Below are positions 16,161-24,110 of a stretch of 36,292 bases of DNA, one piece after another (the stretch's first letter is position 1; the number at the start of each line of letters is the position of its first letter). The translations under genes and the position numbers were made by a program. The notes under the pieces were generated by a model. That model was not told the origin of the DNA and searched no databases. It was given only the letters and a program-made list of their open reading frames with translations. This stretch comes from Phycisphaerales bacterium (GTDB lineage: Bacteria; Planctomycetota; Phycisphaerae; Phycisphaerales; SM1A02), in contig SIAB01000008.1 in the NCBI GenBank assembly GCA_009692015.1, positions 1 through 36,292 of the forward strand. Reading direction: 5' to 3'.

Positions 16161-17243
16161 TTGAAAGATGTATCAACTGTGCGTTCGCTAACTCTCGCGC
16201 TTGTCGCCTGTGCCCTCCTGACATCACCCGCATCGCCGCAGGCTGCGAAACCACTGGTGCCCGGCACAGCGCCGAAGGGTGCGGTCGCGTCGACACAGGC
16301 CGCGCCACCGGAAAGTCTGACTGCCAAGAAGCAAGTATTTGTCCTGCCGCTCGACGGGATGGTGGGCGTTGGATTGCGCCACGAAGAAATGGAAGAAGTC
16401 GAGAAGATCGCCGACAAGTTTGGACCCGGTCAGGTGATCGTCCTGCGCATCAACTCCAACGGCGGACTGGTGATCGAGGGTGACAAGATCAGCGACTCGC
16501 TCATGCGAATCAAGAACAAGCATCGCCTGGTCGCTTGGATCGAAAAGGCGATCTCAGGGGGAGCCTTTACGGCGCTTCATGCTGACGAGATCTATTTCAT
16601 GCCCGAGGCAGCGCTCGGGTCGATCACCATGCTCTCGGGGAGAACCGAGGTTGTCGCGGTGCGGGAAGATTGGAAGGAACGCGTCGCACAAGTGTGCGCG
16701 ATGGGTGGCAGGGATCCCCTGATTGGCCCCGCGATGGTCCACTCCGAAGTCGAACTCTCCTATGACAAGGAGGGAGACAAGGTCACTTTCTACGGCGATT
16801 ACAAACATACCTACAAGCTGAGCAGCAACGAAGAAAACCTCGATTTCAGTGCGAAGTCCGCCGAGCACTGCGGGTTTTCAGAAGGAACCGCAACAACCGA
16901 ACCAGAGTTGTTTGCAGCGCTTGGCGTGGATGACTCGGCGCGATTTCAGATCAACGACGCAGGGAAAACGGTCGCGGCCAAGTGGCAGAAGCTGATCAAG
17001 GGCGCGCACGCCGAGGTTCCGCTCCTTCTGCAGAAGCGAGCAATTGAGGGATCGAGTCGCGGTGGAGTTCAGTATCTGCAGGCTCGAATCCGCAACACCC
17101 AGAAGATCATCGATTGGTTCAAGAAGGCAAAGCCCGTCCTGCTGTACGAACTGAATGTCCCCGATCAAGCGATTGAACAGTTCGAGATGGAAATCGTCGA
17201 GATGCGCAAGGCGATCAAGGAAATGCAGGCCGCGAACCGCTGA
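16161..17243 (+). CDS. exported ClpP/NfeD-like serine protease-fold protein (paralogue B)
   Basis: A 360-residue protein from the TTG at 16161, preceded by GGAG five bases upstream; the GTG at 16155 is an alternative. A signal peptide (LTLALVACALLTSPASPQA) leads into a ClpP-class core. IVLRINSNGGLV is the oxyanion-type Gly turn, and KAISGGAFTALHADEIYF is the nucleophile helix, with Ser132 where NfeD and SppA have their serine. Lys172, about 40 residues on, is a possible base, though I cannot align it firmly. The tail is predicted helical or coiled-coil (about 290-360). No NfeD-type C-terminal membrane/OB domain is present. It is paired with the Ser-less paralogue 16 bp upstream and lies near a three-gene SPFH array, recalling stomatin/NfeD partnerships. 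Confidence 0.75.
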   Translation: MKDVSTVRSLTLALVACALLTSPASPQAAKPLVPGTAPKGAVASTQAAPPESLTAKKQVFVLPLDGMVGVGLRHEEMEEVEKIADKFGPGQVIVLRINSNGGLVIEGDKISDSLMRIKNKHRLVAWIEKAISGGAFTALHADEIYFMPEAALGSITMLSGRTEVVAVREDWKERVAQVCAMGGRDPLIGPAMVHSEVELSYDKEGDKVTFYGDYKHTYKLSSNEENLDFSAKSAEHCGFSEGTATTEPELFAALGVDDSARFQINDAGKTVAAKWQKLIKGAHAEVPLLLQKRAIEGSSRGGVQYLQARIRNTQKIIDWFKKAKPVLLYELNVPDQAIEQFEMEIVEMRKAIKEMQAANR

Positions 17244-17256
17244 GTTTGAACCGTTG

Positions 17257-18294
17257 CTAGCCAACCTCCCGGCGTTGGAAGAGTGCCGTGGCGATCGCCA
17301 GAGCGGCCGCAGTCATGCAGGCGGCGTACAAAACCACATATCCAATGTAGTCAAGCGGGATCGGCTGATTCTGATTCACCGCGTCGACCACCCAGAAGAC
17401 CTGAAAGTTCGGGATGATCGCGTAGGCCGCCTTGTAACCCATGAGTGCCAGATGGGTGGAATCGAGCAGCCCCGCGTCCGCGCTGCCCCGCGCGGAAATC
17501 ACGGCCTCGAGCGCCTGCACCTTTCTTGCCAACATCCAATCTGAGAGCAGCCCTAGGACCAGCAATCCCAACGTAATCCCGATGGTGAGTACCTGCCCGA
17601 GCCGCGTGCTCACGGCAACCGCGATCGCGGCAATGACGGAGAGCGAGAGAAACATCAGCCCGAGTGCAACCACCAAATCCAAACGAAATTCTGTGAGCGC
17701 AGAAGTGGTGGACCAGTCGGTATCGAAAAACAGGCTCAACAGATAGGCGAGGAGGAGAAGTGGCGCACCCAACATGGCGATGAGCGCCGGGAATGACTTC
17801 GAATAAAAGAAGTTGCACCAAGTCGCAGTTCCGACTGTCGCGAGAACGGCCACCACGCCGAAGATCACCACCGGCCACCGAACCGGGGCTGATGCGGTTT
17901 GAAGAACGCCATGAACTTCGACGAGCAAGAAGGCCAGCGCGGGGACAGCCGTTGTGGCGATCAGGGCGAGGAGGACCCCCAAGTACTTTCCGAGTATGAA
18001 AGTCACGCGGGCCACAGGCTTGGAGACGACCATCAGCACGGTGCGGTTGGATATCTCTTGATTGACGACTGCGGTGGCCAGAAAAGCAGCCAAAATTGCC
18101 CCCGACATGAAGACAGTCGACAATCCGATGTCAACGAACATGCGTTGATCATCGGACATCGTGAAGGCAGAAAGCGGATTACTCAGAAGCACCAGCAGAA
18201 CAGATGCAACCAGCACCACCAGCGCAATCGGTTGGCGAACGCATTCGTAGAATGTGTTCTTCAGGATTGCTAAGAGCTGTTCGAGGAATGCCAT
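17257..18294 (-). CDS. ABC-2 type transporter permease
   Basis: A 345-residue polytopic membrane protein. Membrane segments are visible near 22-38, 58-77, 104-130 and several more to the C-terminus, which ends in IATALFQRREVG. Between segments two and three lies the cytoplasmic ABC-2 signature: EISNRTVL, then SKPVAR, then ILGKYLG (80-106). The permease at 24107 has the same pattern (EIRDRQVW, TKPVSR, LAGKLLG). No ATPase is adjacent on this strand, so it may use the ATPase at 22896. I start at the ATG 18292-18294, because a longer frame would run into the divergent gene. Its 3' end is 13 bp from the convergent ClpP-like gene. Confidence 0.82.
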   Translation of the reverse strand: MAFLEQLLAILKNTFYECVRQPIALVVLVASVLLVLLSNPLSAFTMSDDQRMFVDIGLSTVFMSGAILAAFLATAVVNQEISNRTVLMVVSKPVARVTFILGKYLGVLLALIATTAVPALAFLLVEVHGVLQTASAPVRWPVVIFGVVAVLATVGTATWCNFFYSKSFPALIAMLGAPLLLLAYLLSLFFDTDWSTTSALTEFRLDLVVALGLMFLSLSVIAAIAVAVSTRLGQVLTIGITLGLLVLGLLSDWMLARKVQALEAVISARGSADAGLLDSTHLALMGYKAAYAIIPNFQVFWVVDAVNQNQPIPLDYIGYVVLYAACMTAAALAIATALFQRREVG

Positions 18295-18320
18295 GGGATG
18301 AGACCCGAAGTATAAGTCTC

Positions 18321-18350
18321 CACGGGTTTTCAGCGCGCGCGAGACCCGTG
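18321..18350. repeat. inverted repeat between the divergent permease and SPFH operon
   Basis: CACGGGT (18321-18327) and ACCCGTG (18344-18350) form a 7-bp inverted repeat with a 16-bp spacer containing GCGCGCGC. It sits in the 102-bp gap between the permease start (18294, minus) and the first SPFH gene (18397, plus). The placement suits a shared operator, but the arms are short. Confidence 0.35.
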
Positions 18351-18396
18351 CGACACTGAACCGAATCACCCAAAAGACCGTAGAGTACGGCGCGAT

Positions 18397-20505
18397 ATGA
18401 CCCGAGATCAGTTCGTCTATCAACAGGCAACCCGCGTTGCGGCGTTTGGCTTGGTCATTCAGACCATCCTGGGACTTTTCTTGCTGGTGTTCGGTCGCGC
18501 CACCGAGGATTCTGCCTTCGTTCTGGCGGCGACGTATGTCTTGAGCGGCACGCTCATCTGGGTCGCGCTCATGGTGCTCTTCCACCAGCACCGACTCGAG
18601 CGGATTGAAGCACTCGAAAACGATGAGATCATTCAGCAGCGCGGTGGAGCTCGCAGTGTCTTTGAGGGCGAGCGCGAGGAGTCACAGGCTGCAGCTCGGC
18701 GACTTCGACTGATGCATCAATGGCTGATGCCGGTGGTCAGTATCGCCGTCGCAATTCTTCTGGGGCTTATCAGTTATTTCACATTGAATTGGCTGGCGGA
18801 TCTCGGGGACACCACGGGAAAGGCGAGCGTCTTCTCTGTTGGCAAACACCTGGGATGGCAATTGGCGATCTGCGCCGCGCTCTCACTTCTGACTTTCATT
18901 TTCTCGAGATTCGTGGCTGGAATGGCGCAACAACCCGCTTGGCAGAATCTGCGCGGCGGAGCCGGTGCCATGGTGGGAAATGCACTGGTGCTCCTTGGTG
19001 TGGCGGTTGGAATCATCTTTCAGGTCTTTCACAAGCCCGATGTGCTCGAGGGTGTGACCTACGGCATCGCGGTGTTCGCCGGGTTGATTGCCAGCGAAAC
19101 GGTCCTGAATCTTGTCCTCAATCTGTATCGCCCACGCCGCCGAACCGAGCTCTCCCGTCCCGCCTTTGATTCCAAGTTGCTCGGTCTTGCTGCCGCGCCC
19201 GACTCGATCGTGCGCAGCATCAATGAGGCAGTGAATTATCAATTCGGTTTCGATATCACCAGTTCCTGGGGCTACCAACTGCTGCTGCGCAGCTTTCTGC
19301 GCTTGACGGCCTTCGGAGTTGCGATTCTGCTCTTGATGTCGATGATCGTCGTGGTACAGCCAGGCGAGCAAGCAGTGCGACTGCGTTCTGGACGGGTGAT
19401 CGGCGATCTGGCACAGGGCGTGCTGGTTTGGAAGTGGCCATGGCCATTTGAATCCGTCGAACGATTTGATGTGGGGCAGATTCGCTCGCTCGTGCTTGGC
19501 GCAAAGTTGCTGCCGATATCGCGTGTCAATCTCTGGCCAATCGAAGGCGAGCCAGATTCCACACGACCATCGTTCATCGTGCTCGCCCATTCGATCGAGG
19601 CTCCATCCGGAGGTGCTCCCGAGGTTGCATCCAAAGCCCCAGATGCCGCGCACGTGGCGACGCAGTTCGCACTGGTGGACGCAGACATCGTGTTGGACTA
19701 CCGCGTGAAGAAGGATGGGCTCCTCAACTTTCTCAACTTCTGCAGTGATTCACGATCGCGGAGGTCGCCGCTCGACATGCGTGAGCGCACCCTCAGGGCG
19801 CTGGCGCTGCGCGAGGCGAGCCAGTTGCTCTCGACACGGTCGATTGTTCAAGTGCTGTCGCCCTCGGGTGATTCGCTGGCCCGCCAATTGAAGGAGCGCA
19901 TTCAAGCCTCCTTCGATCGCAGTGTTAGCGGCGTCGAGGTGGTCGGAGTTCGCATTCCGGTTCTTCGACCCCCGGCGGGCGAGTCGGCGGCGATGTTCGA
20001 AGAACTCTCGATCGATGTGCAGAATTCGCGCAAGGTCTTGGATGAGGCACAGCGCATGGTCAACAACACCATGTCGACTCTCGTGGGCAGCCCCGATGTG
20101 GCGCGACGCGTCGTGGCCGCGATCGAATCGTTGAACGCAATCGAAGAGACGGCGGGCGAACAATCGCCAGAAGCCGCGGTCCAGCGCGCGCTGATCGAGC
20201 AGATGATCGTCGAAGCCCATGCCCAGGCGGCAAGTGTCATCGGCGCGGCGCGGGCACGGCGCTGGTCGAGTTTGGTGCGATCCCGCGCAACCACCAGCGA
20301 AGTTCTTGGACAGGCGCCCTCCTATCGCGCGGCACCGGCGCTCTATCGCGAAAGGGCCATCATGGCGGTGCTCTCCAACGCCATTGCGGCGGCTCGAATC
20401 AAGTATGTCTTGGCGGTGGATCCATCACGGATCGACTTCGAAATCCAGATGGAACAACCGGAGCCTGGGCTCAACCTCGGCGACTACCTCGAGAAGAAGG
20501 AATAG
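18397..20505 (+). CDS. polytopic SPFH/Band 7 protein, HflK-like (SPFH-1)
   Basis: A 702-residue protein. Seven hydrophobic segments are visible (about 14-33, 39-62, 110-130, 152-173, 192-211, 219-243 and 300-320). The last runs directly into an SPFH/Band 7 domain with VVQPGEQAVRLRSG and, later, ADIVLDYRV and IVQVLSPSGDSLARQLKERIQ. The C-terminal part is helical and Ala-rich (about 540-660), as in HflK, where it oligomerises. E. coli HflK has one membrane anchor, so six extra segments form an added N-terminal membrane domain. HflK/HflC-like proteins usually build membrane cages around partner enzymes such as FtsH; no ftsH is in this window. It is the first gene of an eight-gene run, with 2 bp to the next gene. 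No clear ribosome binding site is seen. Confidence 0.82.
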   Translation: MTRDQFVYQQATRVAAFGLVIQTILGLFLLVFGRATEDSAFVLAATYVLSGTLIWVALMVLFHQHRLERIEALENDEIIQQRGGARSVFEGEREESQAAARRLRLMHQWLMPVVSIAVAILLGLISYFTLNWLADLGDTTGKASVFSVGKHLGWQLAICAALSLLTFIFSRFVAGMAQQPAWQNLRGGAGAMVGNALVLLGVAVGIIFQVFHKPDVLEGVTYGIAVFAGLIASETVLNLVLNLYRPRRRTELSRPAFDSKLLGLAAAPDSIVRSINEAVNYQFGFDITSSWGYQLLLRSFLRLTAFGVAILLLMSMIVVVQPGEQAVRLRSGRVIGDLAQGVLVWKWPWPFESVERFDVGQIRSLVLGAKLLPISRVNLWPIEGEPDSTRPSFIVLAHSIEAPSGGAPEVASKAPDAAHVATQFALVDADIVLDYRVKKDGLLNFLNFCSDSRSRRSPLDMRERTLRALALREASQLLSTRSIVQVLSPSGDSLARQLKERIQASFDRSVSGVEVVGVRIPVLRPPAGESAAMFEELSIDVQNSRKVLDEAQRMVNNTMSTLVGSPDVARRVVAAIESLNAIEETAGEQSPEAAVQRALIEQMIVEAHAQAASVIGAARARRWSSLVRSRATTSEVLGQAPSYRAAPALYRERAIMAVLSNAIAAARIKYVLAVDPSRIDFEIQMEQPEPGLNLGDYLEKKE

Positions 20506-20507
20506 GA

Positions 20508-21467
20508 ATGATTCGAAAAATACCAATCGCAGTTGCGTCGCTCATCGTGCTTGTGTTGGTCTTGTTCAACACAACCTACACCGTGAACTTTCACGAGATC
20601 GCCGTCTTGACCCGCTTTGGAAAGCCTGCCGGAATCCAACGCGATGCCGGTCTCCATCTCAAGGCTCCGCTCTTCATCGATCAGGTTGCGAAGCTCGATG
20701 CTCGCCTGCAGTTCATCGAGAGTCCGTTGGAAACCGTGCTCACCAAGGACGGGCAGCAAGTTCTTGTTCAGGCCTACCTGCTCTGGCGGGTCGAAGCAAC
20801 AGGTGATGAACCGCTGCAGTTCTTTGTCTCGTACGGCACAGTCGAAGTTGCTGGGAAGGCACTCGAGACCCAACTTCAAGGCGCGGTCCGCGCCATTGGT
20901 GGTTACAACTTCAGCGATCTCATCGGTCAGGGGAGCAAGATTGCCGAGGCGGAGAGCTCGATCCTGCAGGACCTGCGCGCCACAAAGTTGGCAGGCGTGA
21001 ACCCAGTCGCGGTGGGGATCTCGCAGATCATTCTTCCACCCAAGACCACCATCGCCGTCCTTCGGCGCATGGCAGCCGTGCAGGAAACCCTTGCGAACCT
21101 CGAGGAATCGAAGGGCAATTCGGAAGCCGAGGCGATCAAGAGTCAGGCGTCAAGCAGCGCCGAGACCATTCGCACCTTTGCAGATGGATGGGCCGCTGAT
21201 ATTGAAGCGATGGGGAATGAGGAGGCGACGCGCTACTACGAATTGATGAAAGGCGAACAGGATCTAGCGATCTTCCTCGCCTGGCTCGACACGCTCAAGG
21301 CCTCGCTTTCTGGCAGCACTACATTTGTGACGGATCTCAATCGGGCGCCCTTCCATTTGCTCGATCTCTCGCCGCGGGAGGGCTCGCAAGAGATCCCACA
21401 ACCGAAGAAGCCCTATGTCGTGGAGAGCGCCCCAGCAGCCGGCGCGGCGACGATTGGAAATCCCTGA
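20508..21467 (+). CDS. SPFH protein, HflC-like (SPFH-2)
   Basis: A 319-residue protein with one N-terminal membrane segment (about 5-21) and a single SPFH domain. NFHEIAVLTRFGKP followed by AGLHLKAPLFIDQVAKLDAR and LTKDGQQVLVQAYLLWRVE follows the HflC pattern closely. A helical region after about 195 (MAAVQETLANLEESKGNSEAEA) matches the oligomerising helices of HflC, and the tail is Pro/Ala-rich. AAGGA and AGGA precede the ATG. By analogy it pairs with an HflK-like partner in the membrane; here both neighbours are HflK-like candidates. The gaps to its neighbours are 2 bp and 1 bp. Confidence 0.87.
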   Translation: MIRKIPIAVASLIVLVLVLFNTTYTVNFHEIAVLTRFGKPAGIQRDAGLHLKAPLFIDQVAKLDARLQFIESPLETVLTKDGQQVLVQAYLLWRVEATGDEPLQFFVSYGTVEVAGKALETQLQGAVRAIGGYNFSDLIGQGSKIAEAESSILQDLRATKLAGVNPVAVGISQIILPPKTTIAVLRRMAAVQETLANLEESKGNSEAEAIKSQASSSAETIRTFADGWAADIEAMGNEEATRYYELMKGEQDLAIFLAWLDTLKASLSGSTTFVTDLNRAPFHLLDLSPREGSQEIPQPKKPYVVESAPAAGAATIGNP

Positions 21468-21468
21468 G

Positions 21469-22899
21469 ATGTCCGACAAGCCGTTGAACACGGACGCGGG
21501 CCTTCCCGATGATCCCACGCATACGGTGCGGCTGGGCAAGAGCGCCCGACTCACGGTTGGCGCTGGTGGGAGCGATCGCGCGCAGATGCGTGAAGCGATG
21601 GATCCGGCGAATCAGAGTCTCGGTGAGGCGCTGCGACTTTCCTATCGGCTCTTGCAATTGGCGATCGCTGGATTGGTTGTGACCTTTCTCCTCTCTGGAT
21701 TTCAGTCGGTTCCAGAGGGTGTCACCGGTATTCGGACTTTCTTTGGCAAGATCGCCGGCGACGCGGGTCAAGAAGTCGTCGCACCCGGACTGCAACCGTT
21801 TTGGCCCTATCCGGTTGGCGAGTTCACCACCATGCAGCAACGCCAATCGGTCGATGATCGTGACAACTTCTGGCCGGCGCGATCGCAGCAAAACATGACT
21901 GCCGAAATGGCGACCGATTCAGCTGACGCGAAAACGCCCATTCAACCGGGTCGCGATGGCTCGGTGATCACTGCGGATGGCGATCTGGCGCACCTCCAGC
22001 TCTCGGTCGATTACTCAATCGCCGATCCGGTGGCGATGCTGACCCAGATGAGTCCCGAGCGCACCGAGACCGTCGTGCGATCCGTTCTCGAGCGCGCGGT
22101 GGTGCTCACGGTTGCGAAGTACACGCTGACAGAACTGCTCGAGCAACGCGACTTACCGGCACTCGATATTCGTGAACTCATGCAGGCGTCGCTGAACGAG
22201 CTGGACTGTGGCATTGCGATCACCGGAGTCACCATCTTGGAGCGCACCGCACCCTTCGCCGTACGCGAGGCGCTGCGCCGGGTTCAGACGGCTCGGGAGG
22301 ATATGAAGACTCTTCTCGAGCGCGCGCGACAAGAGGCGAATGCGAAACTCGTGGGCACCGCGGGTCCCAACTATGCAGCGGTGCTCGAACTGATCCATCA
22401 ATACGAGCTTTGCCTCACCGCCGGTGATCACGCCGGGTCCGATCAGTTGTTGAAGAAGATTGGACTGCGTCTCGAGGAGCCTGATATCGGCGGTGCCGCG
22501 TCATTCATCATCAATCGGGCGAAGTCCTACCAATCAGCATTGACGGCAACGCTTGCCAAGGAAGCGCGGCGGGTCGCCAGCCTCGCGGCGAGTTATCGCG
22601 AGAATCCCCATCAGTTGGTGCAGCAGTTGTGGCTCGACGCCGTGCGCCAGGCGATGAGCCAGGGAGAGATCGAGGTGTTCGCGGTTCCCGATCAACTCGC
22701 GCGATATGCGATCCGTGTGAAGAGTTCTCCGCAGGTCATGCAAACGCGCCGTGACGCAGAACTTGCCCGCAAGAAGTATGAGGCGGCCATGATCGGCGCG
22801 GGACTCCCATCCTTTCAATTGGGAAGTCGCCAGATCATGATTGATCGCCCCGGACGCCGGCTCGAGAAGAGTGGCGACAAGGGCTTCGGCCAACCATGA
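21469..22899 (+). CDS. SPFH protein, HflK-like (SPFH-3)
   Basis: A 476-residue protein with a polar N-terminal arm (about 1-55), one membrane segment (60-79, LLQLAIAGLVVTFLLSGFQS) and an SPFH domain. SVPEGVTGIRTFFGKI and GLQPFWPYPVGEF are the start of the domain, and VITADGDLAHLQLSVDYSIADP matches the HflK pattern. The segment about 128-162 is an unusual polar insertion. The C-terminal helices are charged and the tail is basic. The ATG follows the SPFH-2 stop by 1 bp, and the stop overlaps the next ABC ATPase (ATGA). Two HflK-like proteins and one HflC-like protein in a row are more than the usual pair. Confidence 0.84.
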   Translation: MSDKPLNTDAGLPDDPTHTVRLGKSARLTVGAGGSDRAQMREAMDPANQSLGEALRLSYRLLQLAIAGLVVTFLLSGFQSVPEGVTGIRTFFGKIAGDAGQEVVAPGLQPFWPYPVGEFTTMQQRQSVDDRDNFWPARSQQNMTAEMATDSADAKTPIQPGRDGSVITADGDLAHLQLSVDYSIADPVAMLTQMSPERTETVVRSVLERAVVLTVAKYTLTELLEQRDLPALDIRELMQASLNELDCGIAITGVTILERTAPFAVREALRRVQTAREDMKTLLERARQEANAKLVGTAGPNYAAVLELIHQYELCLTAGDHAGSDQLLKKIGLRLEEPDIGGAASFIINRAKSYQSALTATLAKEARRVASLAASYRENPHQLVQQLWLDAVRQAMSQGEIEVFAVPDQLARYAIRVKSSPQVMQTRRDAELARKKYEAAMIGAGLPSFQLGSRQIMIDRPGRRLEKSGDKGFGQP

Positions 22900-24110
22900 C
22901 CCAGAGTTCACTCCGATCATCGGTCTCCTTGGATCCGGCGCGTCCCATCGTGGTCGCCCAAGGATTGAGCAAGATTTTTTCCGATTTCTGGTTTCGCGCC
23001 AAGGCGCGGGCGGTCGATGGAATCGATTTCGAGATTCGTCCCCACGAGATCTTTGGATTGCTCGGTCCCAACGGTTCTGGAAAGAGCACCGCGATCAAAC
23101 TGATGTTGGGTCTCTTGCGAAAGAGCAAAGGGCGGTTGACTGTCTTTGATCGCGACCCTGGTGATGTTTCCGTGAAGGCGCGCATCGGATATTTGCCGGA
23201 AGAGTCGTACATGTACCGCTTCCTCAATCCACAGGAGACCCTCGACTATTTCGGGAAGCTCTTTGGAATTCCGCGTCAAATCCGCCGTCGTCGTGCCGAC
23301 GAATTGCTCGAAATGGTTGGGTTGGAAGGGGCAGCACACCGCGCGGTTGGCGAATTTTCCAAAGGGATGACCCGTCGGCTCGGTCTCGCGCAAGCGCTCA
23401 TGAATGATCCAGAGTTTCTCATCCTCGATGAGCCGACTTCGGGTCTCGATCCCATCGGAACTCGGCAGGTCAAGGACCTCCTCCTCGACCTTCGTCGCCG
23501 AGGAAAGACCATCCTGCTTTCGTCGCACTTGCTTGCGGATGTTGAAGATGTCTGCGATCGCGTGGCGGTTCTCTATGGGGGCAAGATTCGCGCCGAAGGC
23601 ACGGGCGATGAACTTCTCTGCGATACGCAGCGCACGACAATCCACACACCGCGCCTGCGCAGCGCGACCATCGCCAAGATTGATGAACTCGTGCGACGGG
23701 AGGAGGGCGTGTCAATTGAGCGGGTCGACTCGCCCCGTCAAAAGTTGGAGGATCTCTTCCTCAAAATCGTGGAGCAAGCGCGGCTCGAGCAGACCGCCAC
23801 AAGTGGAGCGGGCCACGGTGGTCACACCGCGGCGTTTCTTATGGGCGGGGCGGGGTCTCAAGAACCCGATTCGACCCGCAGTGTGGTCGAAGAACTTCAG
23901 GCCGTCGCACCGCCGCGTCCTGCACCGCAACCAGTTCCGACAGACTCCAGAGCGCCGACTGCCTCGGTGGTCGAGGAACTCATGAGCCCAACCACTCCGT
24001 TGACTCCGGGTCCCACTCCGCGCACGACGGATCAAGCTCCGCCGCCCGCGTCACTCGATCGGTCGCTCATCGATGATCTTGTCGATGGTCGGCCGGAGAA
24101 ACAGAAGTGA
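22896..24110 (+). CDS. ABC-2 transporter ATP-binding protein with disordered C-terminal tail
   Basis: A 404-residue ATPase of the class that drives ABC-2 exporters. Walker A is GPNGSGKST (57-65), the signature is FSKGMTRRLGLAQAL (154-168), Walker B is LILDEPTSGLDP (175-186) and the H-loop is His211 in SSHLL. After about residue 295 the protein continues as a Pro/Thr/Ala-rich, apparently disordered tail of roughly 110 residues. The tail carries three similar short motifs: SVVEEL at 329-334, SVVEEL at 357-362 and SLIDDL at 390-395. These could be docking peptides. Overlaps of 4 bp with SPFH-3 (ATGA) and with the permease (GTGA) tie the ATPase to both. Confidence 0.9.
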   Translation: MTQSSLRSSVSLDPARPIVVAQGLSKIFSDFWFRAKARAVDGIDFEIRPHEIFGLLGPNGSGKSTAIKLMLGLLRKSKGRLTVFDRDPGDVSVKARIGYLPEESYMYRFLNPQETLDYFGKLFGIPRQIRRRRADELLEMVGLEGAAHRAVGEFSKGMTRRLGLAQALMNDPEFLILDEPTSGLDPIGTRQVKDLLLDLRRRGKTILLSSHLLADVEDVCDRVAVLYGGKIRAEGTGDELLCDTQRTTIHTPRLRSATIAKIDELVRREEGVSIERVDSPRQKLEDLFLKIVEQARLEQTATSGAGHGGHTAAFLMGGAGSQEPDSTRSVVEELQAVAPPRPAPQPVPTDSRAPTASVVEELMSPTTPLTPGPTPRTTDQAPPPASLDRSLIDDLVDGRPEKQK

